A DNA stretch of 64,000 nucleotides from JADLHS01 sp964594985 (GCA_964594985.1 CAZQNQ010000006.1:1-64000), one strand, 5' to 3'; positions 24,695 to 33,638 are shown, counted from the stretch's first letter. Translations and numbers: made by a program. Notes: a model not told the origin generated them from the sequence alone.

Positions 24695-27600
24695 ATGAAA
24701 TTGGATCTCTACACCCGGCTTTATTTGTGGCTCGTGGCGCGGCGGCGCAGCGTGCTCGCCGTCACGTTGCTCGTGATGGTGGCGGCGGGCTGGTTCTCGT
24801 CGCGGATTGATCTGCAGGAGGACATCCTCGACATGCTGCCGCGCAATGACCGGCAGATTGATGATTACCGTTACGCGCTCGGCAAGTTCCGGCAGATTGA
24901 CCGCGTCTATCTCGACATCGGCAGCAACACCGACGATCCCGAAACGCTGGGGCGCGCGGCGGATGAGGTGTATTCCCGTTTTGCCACGAATCAAAATTTC
25001 GGTCGGATCACCTATCACGTCGAGATGGGCGGGCAGGGAAAGGTGATCGAGTTTCTCACCGGCGCATTGCCGAATCTGTTCACCGCCGAGGATGCCAGGG
25101 CGTTGGAAACCAAACTCGCTCCGGACGAAGTGCGGCAATACCTGACCACGATGCGCCGCAAGCTGGCCGGGCCGGAGGGCATGGTGCTCAAGGACGTGGT
25201 CGCCGCCGATCCCGTCGGCCTGAGCGCGCTGGTGGTGGCGAAGGTGTTGCCGTTGCAGACCGGTTTTGGTGACGCGCAAATTGTGGACGGTCGCATCACC
25301 AGCGGCGACGGGCGGCACGTGCTGATGCTGGCCGAGCCGAAGTTTGCGTCGGCGGACTCGAAGGCGAGCCTGGCGTTGGTGCGGGAGATGGAGCGCGTGG
25401 TCGCCGCCGTGGAACAGGAATTTCCCGGCGTGCATGTGGCGATTACCGGCGGCCATCGCATGGCGGTGGACAATGCCAGCATCATCCGCGGCGACGCGAC
25501 GCGGTGCATCGCCATCGGTTCGGCGGGGATGATCGTGCTGTGCTTCGTGGCGTATCGCCGCCGCTGGCTCGCGCTGGTTTCCTTTTTGCCGTCGCTGTTC
25601 GGGACGCTGATGGCCGGCGTGGTGTTGATGCTGTGGCAAAAACAGCTTTCGGCCATCGCCACCGGGTTCGCGTCCATCGCGGTCGGCATCACGGTGGATT
25701 ACGCCATCCACATCATCTATCACCTCGATGGCAACGGCAGCACGGATCGCCGGGCCATCGGCAAGCATCTCAGCCGGCTGGTGTTTCCCATCAGCATCGG
25801 CGTCATCACAACCATCGCGGCGTTTCTCGTGATGATGACCTCGCCGATGCACGGCTATCAACAGCTCGGGTTATTAGGAGCGATCGGCGTGATCTTTTCG
25901 TCGGGGTTTGCCCTGGTGATTTTGCCGCTGCTCATTCCGGTGGCGAAGCAACCCGGCCAGCCGCCGCTGTGGCTGACGGTCGTCTGGGAAAAATATTTCC
26001 GCTGGGAACTCCGCTGGCGCGGCTGGCTGGTTTTGCTGGTGGTCGCGTTGTCGGTGGTCACGTTCTTCGGATTGAAACGATTGCGGTTTGAGGGCGACAT
26101 CTCGCGCTTGAACGGGATCACCGCCGCGACGCGAGCGGATGATGCGTTGATTCAAAGCACGTGGGGCAACGCGCTCGGCATGACGATGGTGGTGGCGCGC
26201 GGGGAAACCATCGAGGCGGCCCTCGCGCAGAACGACCGCGTGTTTGCGGCGTTAGAGCGCGATCCGAATGTGGCGGGAGCGTTTTCACTGGCAGCGGTGT
26301 GCCCCGCGCCGGAAATGCAGCGGGCCAATCTGAAGCGGTGGCGCGAGTTTTGGACGGCGGAGCGGCAGGCCGGTTTGCGCACGACGCTCGATCAGGTTGG
26401 CGGCGAGCTGGGGTTTCGCGCGGAAGCGTTCGACAAGTTCTGGCAGAGCGTGGTGGGGGAACGACCGTTGCTTACGCTCGATCTGTTCCGCGGCACGCCG
26501 TTGGAGAATGCGTTGAACGAACGCGTGGCGCTCGGCACAAACGACAACGCCATCAGCACGCTCGTGAAACTCAAGAATCGCGATGAAGCCGCGAAGCTGC
26601 GCGAGACGTTGCCGGAGGCGATCGTGCTCGACAGCAAAGGGCTGGCGGATCACATCGCGGGTCTGGCGCGGGTGGGCTTGACGCGGTTTGCGTTGTGGAC
26701 GGGCGTGTTCGTGGCGGTGCTGTTGTTTCTGACGCTGGCGTCGGTCGAACTGGTGGTGCTGACGTTGCTGCCGCTGGCGTTTGGCTTGATGTGGACCTTC
26801 GGGTTGATGGGCTGGCTCGGGCTGCCGATTGACCTGATGAACAGCATTTTTGTCATCTTCGTCATCGGCGTGGGGGAGGACTACTCGGTGTTTTTGGTGA
26901 CCAGCAAGCTGGAGGAATGGCGCGGGCGGCCCGGTTCGACCGCCGTCAACAGCGCGTCGGTGCTGGTCTCCGCGTTGACAACGATCTTCGGTTTCGGCGT
27001 GATGGTGCTGGCGGATCATCCGGTGTTGTTCTCGATGGGCGTGACGGTTTTGATCGGGATGGGGTTTGCGTTTCTGGCGACGCTGATTGTCGTGCCGATC
27101 GGGATGGACCTGCTGCTGTTCAAGCCGCAACCGCGGGGCGCGCCGCGGTGGTGGCATGTGCTGGGAACGGTCTGGATCGCGCTGCATCTGGCCGGCAGTC
27201 AGGTGTTCCTTTATTACATTCTCCGGCCGTTGCTGAAAGTGATTTCGCCCCGGACGGCGGATGACCGGCTGCGGCGCGCGGCGCACTGGCTGGCGCGCGC
27301 GATCGTGCGGAGCATGCCATTTGGAAAGATCGAGTATCAGAATATCAGCGCGGCCACCTTCGCCAAGCCCAGCATCGTCATCAGCAATCACCAGTCGGCG
27401 GTGGACGTGCTGCTCATGGTCACCCTCCCGGGCGACGTGCGGCAGACGGCGAAGAAACGCGTGTTTGATGAAGTGCTGCTCGGCGTCAGTTGCAAGGTTC
27501 TCGGCCACGTGATGGTCGAGCCGAATGATCCGGAGACAACCTTGCAACGCTGTCGCGAAACGCTGGCGCGCGGGGCGTCGGTGCATTTCTATCCCGAGGG

Positions 27601-28525
27601 CACACGGTCGGTGGACGGCTGCCTGCAACGGTTTCATCGCGGGGCGTTCCAACTGGCGGTGGAACTGCAGCAGGACATCCTGCCGGTGGTGCTGTGCGAT
27701 ACGAACGTGGCGATGCCGCGGGACGCGTACTGGTTCGAGCCGTATCACATCACCATGCGGGCGCTGCCCCGCATCACGCCTGAGAATTTTGATTACAACC
27801 AGGGCGTGGTGCCGCTGATGAAACATTGCGAAGCCATTGTCGCCGCGGCGGCGCAGGAACAGCTCGATGCCGTCAACACGCCGCGGGTGGTGCGACGCAA
27901 GGTCGAACGGCTCTATCGCTATCAAGGCATCTACGTCGAGCAATTCGTGAAGTGGAAGATGAAGCTTGATCCGTTCTTCCTGAAACTGGATGCCGTCGTG
28001 CCACGGCAGGGGTTGGTGCTGGATCTCGGCTGCGGTTATGGCCTGGCGACGCATTGGCTGGCGGCGTTCACCGGCGCGCGGACGTTCTGGGGCGTGGATT
28101 ATGACGAGGAGAAAATCCGCGTCGCCCAGCGCACCGCCGCGGAGCATACCCGCATCAAATTTACGCAGGGCGACCTGTTGGAATGTGAACTGCCCGCCGG
28201 CGACGCCGTGTTGTTGCTCGATGTGCTGCACTATTGGACGGCGGACAAGCAGCAACTCATTCTGAACAAAGTCCGGCAGGCGTTGCGGCCCGGCGGACGA
28301 TTGATTATACGCGACGGTTCCCGCGCGGAGACCGAGGCCCACCGCAAGGTGCATCGCTGGGAGGAATTCGCCACCCGCATGGGCATGAACCGCACGAAGG
28401 AGGGGCTGCATTTCCAGACGTTGGCCGAGATGGAAGCGATGCTGAAGCGCGCGGGTTTTGCGCGGTGGGAACTTCAGCCCGGGGCAGGCAACGATTCTAA
28501 CGTGATGCTGGTGGCGTTTGTTTAG
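24695..28525 (+). CDS. MMPL-family exporter fused to PlsC acyltransferase and SAM methyltransferase
   Basis: This is a 1276-residue product. Residues 1 to about 820 form an RND/MMPL exporter with two six-helix halves and two periplasmic loops (signatures TVDYAIHIIYHL and GVGEDYSVFLVTSKLE). Residues about 890-1050 form a PlsC-type acyltransferase: NHQSAVD near 898 (the His-x4-Asp site) and YPEGTRS near 966. Residues about 1090-1276 are a class I methyltransferase with LDLGCGYGLATHWLAAF near 1108. Standard aryl polyene clusters encode these as separate proteins. The fusion suggests that acylation, methylation and export of the lipid are coupled at the inner membrane. The frame is continuous with no break. 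Confidence 0.9.
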   Translation: MKLDLYTRLYLWLVARRRSVLAVTLLVMVAAGWFSSRIDLQEDILDMLPRNDRQIDDYRYALGKFRQIDRVYLDIGSNTDDPETLGRAADEVYSRFATNQNFGRITYHVEMGGQGKVIEFLTGALPNLFTAEDARALETKLAPDEVRQYLTTMRRKLAGPEGMVLKDVVAADPVGLSALVVAKVLPLQTGFGDAQIVDGRITSGDGRHVLMLAEPKFASADSKASLALVREMERVVAAVEQEFPGVHVAITGGHRMAVDNASIIRGDATRCIAIGSAGMIVLCFVAYRRRWLALVSFLPSLFGTLMAGVVLMLWQKQLSAIATGFASIAVGITVDYAIHIIYHLDGNGSTDRRAIGKHLSRLVFPISIGVITTIAAFLVMMTSPMHGYQQLGLLGAIGVIFSSGFALVILPLLIPVAKQPGQPPLWLTVVWEKYFRWELRWRGWLVLLVVALSVVTFFGLKRLRFEGDISRLNGITAATRADDALIQSTWGNALGMTMVVARGETIEAALAQNDRVFAALERDPNVAGAFSLAAVCPAPEMQRANLKRWREFWTAERQAGLRTTLDQVGGELGFRAEAFDKFWQSVVGERPLLTLDLFRGTPLENALNERVALGTNDNAISTLVKLKNRDEAAKLRETLPEAIVLDSKGLADHIAGLARVGLTRFALWTGVFVAVLLFLTLASVELVVLTLLPLAFGLMWTFGLMGWLGLPIDLMNSIFVIFVIGVGEDYSVFLVTSKLEEWRGRPGSTAVNSASVLVSALTTIFGFGVMVLADHPVLFSMGVTVLIGMGFAFLATLIVVPIGMDLLLFKPQPRGAPRWWHVLGTVWIALHLAGSQVFLYYILRPLLKVISPRTADDRLRRAAHWLARAIVRSMPFGKIEYQNISAATFAKPSIVISNHQSAVDVLLMVTLPGDVRQTAKKRVFDEVLLGVSCKVLGHVMVEPNDPETTLQRCRETLARGASVHFYPEGTRSVDGCLQRFHRGAFQLAVELQQDILPVVLCDTNVAMPRDAYWFEPYHITMRALPRITPENFDYNQGVVPLMKHCEAIVAAAAQEQLDAVNTPRVVRRKVERLYRYQGIYVEQFVKWKMKLDPFFLKLDAVVPRQGLVLDLGCGYGLATHWLAAFTGARTFWGVDYDEEKIRVAQRTAAEHTRIKFTQGDLLECELPAGDAVLLLDVLHYWTADKQQLILNKVRQALRPGGRLIIRDGSRAETEAHRKVHRWEEFATRMGMNRTKEGLHFQTLAEMEAMLKRAGFARWELQPGAGNDSNVMLVAFV

Positions 28526-28542
28526 CCGCCACAAGCTTGGTA

Positions 28543-28992
28543 ATGCATATGAGTGTGACGATATTCGTTAGTGATAAGAATTCAGATGTCCGCGTCTTGC
28601 AGTGGTTTCATGCAATGGGATCTACTGCTGGAGAATCCCCCTGCGGCCCTCTTTTATCCTTTCGCGCTGATGTGTTTCGTCGGATTGGATGGGATGTTGT
28701 TAATCATCATTTTGCTGAGCATCGCACGAAACGATTAACGCATGAGAAGGTGCCTGAAGTTTTCTCCTCACGCGCTGAAAAACGGACGTTGGCGAAGCAG
28801 CGCGCAGTCGAAGTTGTAGAAGAAATTGACGGGAGAATACGTTTCATGCCTATTGAAATTGAAAAGCTGAGTTTAATGGGTCTTAAACGCCTGCCGGAGC
28901 ACTTGGACCAGATCGTTCCAGCTGGAGCGTCTGAAGGTGATTTTTGGGCTGCCTTTGAAAAGGCTTTGGCAAAGTCGATTTCACTAAAGTGA
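28543..28992 (+). CDS. hypothetical protein, low-GC orphan between the convergent arms
   Basis: The 149-residue product has no recognised family, signal peptide or membrane segment. It contains charged helices (SSRAEKRTLAKQRAVEVVEE) and ends KALAKSISLK. The stretch is visibly more AT-rich than both flanking genes and lies exactly where the two arms of the lipid locus converge, so it may be a later insertion. Start is uncertain (ATG 28543 or 28549, no clear ribosome binding site). Confidence 0.45.
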   Translation: MHMSVTIFVSDKNSDVRVLQWFHAMGSTAGESPCGPLLSFRADVFRRIGWDVVNHHFAEHRTKRLTHEKVPEVFSSRAEKRTLAKQRAVEVVEEIDGRIRFMPIEIEKLSLMGLKRLPEHLDQIVPAGASEGDFWAAFEKALAKSISLK

Positions 28993-29035
28993 ACTAGCTG
29001 AACTCGACGAGCCAAGCATAGCAATGCGGCTGTGA

Positions 29036-29740
29036 TCATTTTAAGTCTGTCCAGCCCTGTTTAGTTCTCGCTGCCGCAATCTTGGTCTGCACAAATTCCA
29101 AAAATTCCTCCCGCGGCATATCGAGATACTTTTCCGGCGCGATCGCTTCGCCAAAATGGACTTCCACCTTGCGCCAGCCCTGGATGGGATGAAACCGGCC
29201 GGTCTTGGTGGAGACCAGTTGCATGTTCTCGATGAACACCGGCACGATGGGCAGGCGGGCGGCCTGGGCGATGTGATAGATCCCCGGCTGGCAGGCGGCC
29301 ACGTTCACGCCGTCCCCGCGCGTGCCTTCGGGAAACACGATGAGTTGGAATTCCCGGCCCGCGCGGCCGAACTCCTCCAGTTCGCCGATGCGATTGGGAT
29401 TGAGTTTGCCGCGGTCCAGCAGGAAGGCGGTGTGATTGCTCAGAAACTTCCTGATCCACGAGGCGTGCCAGACTTTTTTGTCGCCGAGTACCAGGATCGG
29501 ATAACACCGCGAGCGCCAGCACAGCGTCGCGAGCACTAGCGTATCGAGCAGGCTGATGTGGTTGACGACGAAGAGATGTTTTTGCTCACGCCGCAACCGT
29601 TCCAGCCCGTGCGTCCGGCGGAGAAAGGGCAGGCCGAGAAAAAGATGCACCCCCAAGCCGAGCAGAAATTGGATGAACACCATGCTGCGCGTGGCGTGAC
29701 GCGACACGGGTGCGCTGTTGTCTTCTGACCCGGGGTTCAT
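29036..29740 (-). CDS. PlsC-type 1-acyl-glycerol-3-phosphate acyltransferase family protein
   Basis: The 234-residue product has NHISLLD (His61, Asp66) and FPEGTR (Glu138), the two catalytic/substrate motifs of the lysophospholipid acyltransferase family. A hydrophobic N-terminal anchor lies at about 20-40. It is the last gene of the minus-strand arm, starting 4 bp after the C45 stop. Three acyltransferases of this general kind are in the locus (with the fusion at 24695 and the LpxL-like protein at 39402), suggesting several acylation steps on the final lipid. The ATG at 29740 is chosen over a longer Arg-rich extension. Confidence 0.87.
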   Translation of the reverse strand: MNPGSEDNSAPVSRHATRSMVFIQFLLGLGVHLFLGLPFLRRTHGLERLRREQKHLFVVNHISLLDTLVLATLCWRSRCYPILVLGDKKVWHASWIRKFLSNHTAFLLDRGKLNPNRIGELEEFGRAGREFQLIVFPEGTRGDGVNVAACQPGIYHIAQAARLPIVPVFIENMQLVSTKTGRFHPIQGWRKVEVHFGEAIAPEKYLDMPREEFLEFVQTKIAAARTKQGWTDLK

Positions 29741-29744
29741 TCGC

Positions 29745-31400
29745 TTACTTCGTTCCTTGAGCCTGCTGCAACAGGCTCTCGATGTCCGCTTTCTCGCTCT
29801 GAAAGGCGGGTTGCGCGGCCAGCGCCGCCTGGAGGGCCTGAATCCCCTCGACATTGCGGTTCAACAACAGCAAGGCCCGCCCCTTCAAATCGGCATTCTG
29901 ATAAAACCCGGGATTGTTTGTCTCGGCTTTTTTCGCTGCGGCCAGCGCGGCGTTAGCGTCGCGGTTCTTCAAGGCGCGCCGGCCCTCGACCAAAGCCTGG
30001 TGCGCGGTCTTGGCCTTCTCGAATTCTCCGGACGCGAGCATGGGGTCGGCTGGCACTGTGAGTGCGGGTAGTTCGCGGTCAAAGTCGTTCACGTCGAACG
30101 CGACGAATTTGCCGAGTTGGTTCGGCGGTGAGGCGGCCCAGAAGATTCCCTCGCTCAGATCCATCACGGTGGCGTGCGTGGCGATGAGCGCATTGAGCGT
30201 GGCGCGATGGCCATTGCCCGCAAAGGTTCCGCCGGGCAACAACCGGTCACGGAGCATCTCGGCGGCGCGGACGGTGTTGATGGCCCCGCGATTCGTCTGG
30301 ACCAATTCACTCATCCGGGCGTAACGCGGCGTGGACGTGGCTTCCTCGATGTAACGCAGGTTGCGTTTGTCGTCCTTGAGCTTCCCGGTCTGGAAATGAT
30401 TGGCCGATACGATGGAATCGCCTTCGGCCTCGCGGACGTTTGTGGCTTCCGGAGTTTTCTCCACCACCACGAATTTGCCGTCCGCCTTGCTGCCGATGAG
30501 CCAGAGCGTCGAGACGAAGACCCGCGTGTTGCGGATGATATCGAGCGCGTTGGTGAGGTTGTGGGCTTTCTGCAACACCTCGCGCGCCACCATTGCCACG
30601 GGCGTGGCGGTCTCGCCCGGCAGGCTGGAGGGGGCGCCGTTGATCGTGATGGAAACCCCCGCGCGGTTCATGCCGGAGACGACGCCCGCCATGCTGGCCC
30701 ACGCCACGGAGATGAACGGGATGCCGCCGTCGGGTTCGCACATGATGACGACGCGGTCGCGGCTGAAAACCTCCGCCGCCTCCCAATCGAAGTTGCGTCC
30801 GGTGATGAGATGGCCGTTCTCCGTCGCGCTGCCCCACGCGCCGAACGCGGTGCAGCCCGCTTTCGAGACCAGCGGGTTATCAATCATCATGTAGGAGACG
30901 TCGTGCGCGGCGTGGTAGTTGAGCATGCGGTCGTAAAAATCACCCAGCTCGGGATGGATATCTTTGCAGCCAAGTACGACGCCCAGAATCTGCTGCCGAT
31001 CTTCCAGGGACACGTAGTTGCTGAGTTTGCGATTCCGATACATGATGTAGCCCCGGAGAATTTTGATCTTCCACGCCTGCGGTACGTAACCATGGATCAT
31101 GTCGAGAAACTCGTTTTCCAAGGTGTGCATCTCCTTTTCAAACAGCTTGCCCGAGGCGTAACCCATCTCGAATGGCGCGCCTTTGAGCCGGATGACCGGC
31201 AGACCGTCGCGTTTGGAAACCCACGATTTTCCGAGCCAGGTCTTGCCCTCGCGCGTCTCCGGCTGGGCCTGCATGATCGAAACATCCGCCGGCAGCGGGG
31301 GCGGCTTGGCGATCCACAGGCGCGTCAGCAATTTGCCCGTGAGCCAGCCGCCCCCGAGGAGGATGGCCAGGACGATCAGGATTTTTTTGAGCCGCTTCAT
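29745..31400 (-). CDS. C45-family acyltransferase/hydrolase (acyl-CoA:6-APA acyltransferase-like NTN hydrolase)
   Basis: This is a 551-residue product. An N-terminal anchor (ILIVLAILLGGGWLTGKLL) is followed by an NTN-hydrolase domain. Cys183 in KAGCTAFGAWGS is the expected autoprocessing nucleophile, with GHLITGRNFDW just downstream, as in C45/AAT proteins. The last 110 residues form a TPR-like helical tail (ALKNRDANAALAAAKKAE). As I recall, C45-like genes accompany flexirubin and aryl polyene loci, where they are thought to attach or release acyl groups. Likely periplasmic and membrane-tethered. A 172-bp gap with a repeat separates it from the dehydratase upstream. Confidence 0.8.
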   Translation of the reverse strand: MKRLKKILIVLAILLGGGWLTGKLLTRLWIAKPPPLPADVSIMQAQPETREGKTWLGKSWVSKRDGLPVIRLKGAPFEMGYASGKLFEKEMHTLENEFLDMIHGYVPQAWKIKILRGYIMYRNRKLSNYVSLEDRQQILGVVLGCKDIHPELGDFYDRMLNYHAAHDVSYMMIDNPLVSKAGCTAFGAWGSATENGHLITGRNFDWEAAEVFSRDRVVIMCEPDGGIPFISVAWASMAGVVSGMNRAGVSITINGAPSSLPGETATPVAMVAREVLQKAHNLTNALDIIRNTRVFVSTLWLIGSKADGKFVVVEKTPEATNVREAEGDSIVSANHFQTGKLKDDKRNLRYIEEATSTPRYARMSELVQTNRGAINTVRAAEMLRDRLLPGGTFAGNGHRATLNALIATHATVMDLSEGIFWAASPPNQLGKFVAFDVNDFDRELPALTVPADPMLASGEFEKAKTAHQALVEGRRALKNRDANAALAAAKKAETNNPGFYQNADLKGRALLLLNRNVEGIQALQAALAAQPAFQSEKADIESLLQQAQGTK

Positions 31401-31413
31401 GTCGGGAAACTAG

Positions 31414-31556
31414 TTAACCACAGATGGACACTGATGAACCCGGATTCCAAACCGGAAAACCATGACCCGAATGCCGCGGGTTTTCGCCAATTGAATTCGC
31501 GCCAATTCGCGCCAAGCCGTTTCCCCATCCGTGTTCATCCGTGTTCATCCGTGGTA
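31414..31556. repeat. inverted-repeat element, family B (copy 2)
   Basis: The left arm is TTAACCACAGATGGACACTG then ATGAACCCGGATT. The right arm, at 31526-31556, is CATCCGTGTTCATCCGTGTT then CATCCGTGGTAA. The interior again contains repeated AATTCGCGCCAA. The layout is the same as at 2731-2880. An isolated half-site lies near 24654. No gene is in this gap. Confidence 0.75.
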
Positions 31557-31572
31557 AAAATTCGGGTTCAGA

Positions 31573-31941
31573 TTATTTTGCCAGCAACAAAATGGTTTCG
31601 CCCGCGGCTTGTCCCGTGACGGAGAAGCTGGCGCGGACCTGAAGCATGTCGGCTTTCTCCACCAATTTCAATTCCACGCGCACGGTTTCATCGGGGATGA
31701 TGGGACGCAGAAATTTTGCCTTCGGGATTTCGCGCACGTGGAGCGGTTCGTTCCGCGTCAGTTCGGCGGCGAACCGCGCGATCTCCAGTTGAAACATGCC
31801 GGGCAGCAGCGGGCGCGTCGGGAAATGGCCGGCGAACGTCGGATCGGTCGTGGGAAAGCGGAACTCGAACAGAGTCGCGCCGTCGGATTGAGGCAGCGGT
31901 CCGCTGAGGCGGGCGGCCGCAATCGAGTCGCGCAGGTTCAT
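31573..31941 (-). CDS. hotdog-fold (3R)-hydroxyacyl-ACP dehydratase-like protein (ApeI/FabZ type)
   Basis: The 122-residue product has FAGHFPTRPLLPGMFQLE, matching the catalytic 'GHFP..P..PG' segment of FabA/FabZ-type dehydratases, with His39 as the candidate catalytic residue. Single-hotdog size is normal. It would remove water from beta-hydroxyacyl-ACP to build conjugated double bonds. Its start overlaps the stop of the preceding lipoprotein gene (ATGA, 31938-31941). A second, different dehydratase lies at 38988. Confidence 0.82.
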   Translation of the reverse strand: MNLRDSIAAARLSGPLPQSDGATLFEFRFPTTDPTFAGHFPTRPLLPGMFQLEIARFAAELTRNEPLHVREIPKAKFLRPIIPDETVRVELKLVEKADMLQVRASFSVTGQAAGETILLLAK

Positions 31942-32441
31942 GGCTTTTCCGCCTGGGTGGCGTCGAACAGGGTCGCGGGCTGGCTTCCGGGTTGGATGTT
32001 CACGATTTGCACGTCGAGCTTATACCAACGCCGCTGGATGAGGAAATGATTTGGTCCCAGCGTCTCGCCGGGACAATTGTTCGTAATTGCGCTTCCAAAT
32101 AGACAACTCACATCCGCCGCCACATAACGCTCGATCCATTTCGGCTTGAAGGCGCGACTAGATTTCATCACGTGCGCCTTTCCGTCCGGCGTCACCAGCA
32201 CATCGGCCAACACTCCGCCGAAGTTTTCCGTGAGAACAAGGCGTTGTCCGTTCGTGGCGCTGGTGGCAAGGTAGCCGTTGAGAGTGAATTGTTTTCCGCC
32301 GAACACGGTCAAGAGGCCGCGCTGTGTGATGAGGGCGTCAGCGGGAAAAGTCTGGGCCGGGCGCTGAATCTGCGTGCGCGGCGCGGTGGCGCACCCCGAG
32401 AGAAAAACAACCACCGCCAGCGATAGGAATGCGATGAACAC
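31938..32441 (-). CDS. small outer-membrane-type lipoprotein (DUF3261-like)
   Basis: GTG at 32441 gives a 167-residue product with a short signal peptide ending VVVFLSGC (lipobox Cys17), so it is lipid-anchored. The mature part is beta-rich (GKQFTLNGYLATSATNG, LVLTENFGGVLADVLVT). Position next to LolA and the dehydratase, and the size, match the DUF3261 lipoprotein of aryl polyene clusters. I cannot confirm the family without a profile search. It may receive or position the exported lipid. Longer in-frame starts run into a palindromic repeat and are rejected. Confidence 0.65.
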   Translation of the reverse strand: MFIAFLSLAVVVFLSGCATAPRTQIQRPAQTFPADALITQRGLLTVFGGKQFTLNGYLATSATNGQRLVLTENFGGVLADVLVTPDGKAHVMKSSRAFKPKWIERYVAADVSCLFGSAITNNCPGETLGPNHFLIQRRWYKLDVQIVNIQPGSQPATLFDATQAEKP

Positions 32442-32596
32442 TCCAGCGTCTTGGAGTGCGGCGGGAAGCGAAGCGCCACGCCGCTTTCGTACGTCCAAGG
32501 AGTGTCTTTTACTTCGGGGCTGTTCGCCCGCCCGAAAGCGGTGTCGCCGCTGCGCTATGCCACCGCAGTCCAAAATCTTGCGGAACCTCGAACGGC
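32442..32596. repeat. palindromic repeat between lolA and the lipoprotein gene
   Basis: The outer arms are CAGCGTCTTGGAGTGCGGCG and CCGCAGTCCAAAATCTTGCG. Inner arms are AAGCGAAGCGCCACGCCGCT and GAAAGCGGTGTCGCCGCTG. This element separates lolA from the lipoprotein start and accounts for the 154-bp gap in an otherwise tight operon. Confidence 0.6.
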
Positions 32597-33288
32597 TACT
32601 TTGCATCGTTCACCAGAGCTTTGATCGCCGTCAACTCCGCCGGCTTGGTTTGATCGAACGTCTTTTCGGGAAAGATCACGCCGCGCTTCTCGCGCTTGAA
32701 GATGATGCGGGTCAGATCGCCGCCGGGTTCGCGCATCACCACTTCCTTCGTCGCGGACAGGTCGGAATGCAGATGGATTTCCAGCGCGGCCAGCATGGCG
32801 CGGACGTTCTCATCCTTCGGGATCATCGTCACCACGGTAACAGCGCCGGTGGCCACCGAGATCGTGAAATCGCTCGTGAGCGCGTCGAGCTTGCCCTGGT
32901 GCATGAGCGTCATCTGATCCATCACGCGCTTGAGCATCTGCGGGAAACCGAGTTTGAGCTTCTTCCACTGGCCGTCGGCAAACTCGAATTGCGCCACGGA
33001 CTTCTGATTGCCGAGCAGGATGGATTGATAGGGCGACGTGGTCTCCCAGCGGATCTGGCCGGGCCGATCAATCAGCATCACGCCCTCGCTCTTGAGCGGT
33101 TCGGCGAACAGTTTCAACTGCCGCTCCTGCGTGAACTCCAGATAGACCGACGTCAACGACGACATCTTCTGCTGCAGATCGGCGAGAATCGGCTTGGGGT
33201 CGGCCACGGGTGTGAGTTTTTGGGCGTCTTCGGCAATGCCGGCAGAAACGCTCAAGCTGAAGAGCAAAAATGCCAGCAAAGACGCCAT
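32596..33288 (-). CDS. outer membrane lipoprotein carrier protein LolA-like
   Basis: The 230-residue product has a signal peptide (LLAFLLFSLSVSAGIA) and a LolA-type body: LQQKMSSLTSVYLEFTQERQ near the N-terminus, LIDRPGQIRWETTSPYQSIL in the middle, and a C-terminal EVVMREPGGDLTRIIFKREK. LolA carries lipidated cargo across the periplasm. In aryl polyene clusters a dedicated LolA homologue is thought to carry the polyene lipid from the MMPL exporter to the outer membrane, which fits this context. The ATG at 33288 gives the signal peptide. The long frame upstream is repeat-derived. Confidence 0.85.
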   Translation of the reverse strand: MASLLAFLLFSLSVSAGIAEDAQKLTPVADPKPILADLQQKMSSLTSVYLEFTQERQLKLFAEPLKSEGVMLIDRPGQIRWETTSPYQSILLGNQKSVAQFEFADGQWKKLKLGFPQMLKRVMDQMTLMHQGKLDALTSDFTISVATGAVTVVTMIPKDENVRAMLAALEIHLHSDLSATKEVVMREPGGDLTRIIFKREKRGVIFPEKTFDQTKPAELTAIKALVNDAK

Positions 33289-33355
33289 GAAGCCGGGGCT
33301 CTTAATCTTCTCAGACCGCAGATTAAGCAAAAGATTAAGATTATGATTAAGGCGT

Positions 33356-33638
33356 GTTTTCAAAATGGATTTATTGGCTGAGTTTGAGGGCAGCGAGTGG
33401 AATGGTTGGTGGCTCGCCCTCACCCCAGCCCTCTCCCCCAGGGAGAGGGGGATACACTCGCTGCGGCTCGACGGATTGACAGTGGCGGGTTTTACCACGT
33501 CCAACGGCCGAGTCCAAAAGGGCGGTGCGATGCTGCTCCCTCTCCCCGGGGGAGAGGGCCGGGGTGAGGGCGGGCGTGGCACTGATTTCATGGCGGGATG
33601 CCTTGCACCCCAGCGCCGCTGGAAAACATTTTGAAAAC
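33356..33638. mobile_element. 283-bp MITE-like element, copy 2
   Basis: Terminal inverted repeats are GTTTTCAAAATG (33356-33367) and CATTTTGAAAAC (33627-33638). Interior and order are the same as at 17560-17843, with scattered substitutions. Just before it, at 33321-33350, there are four short direct repeats of GATTAAG. It lies in the 578-bp gap between lolA and the deacetylase gene. Confidence 0.8.

Noticed and set aside
24512..25861. Minus-strand open frame of about 450 codons opposite the MMPL gene
   Set aside because: His/Arg-rich composition typical of the antisense of GC-rich coding DNA. The plus strand has clear MMPL signatures.
26285..28534. Minus-strand open frame of about 750 codons opposite the exporter fusion
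   Set aside because: Antisense shadow with extreme His/Arg/Gln content, and the plus strand encodes recognisable PlsC and methyltransferase domains.
33321..33350. Short GATTAAG direct repeats as an origin (iteron) candidate
   Set aside because: Only four short copies, with no replication gene or DnaA boxes nearby.
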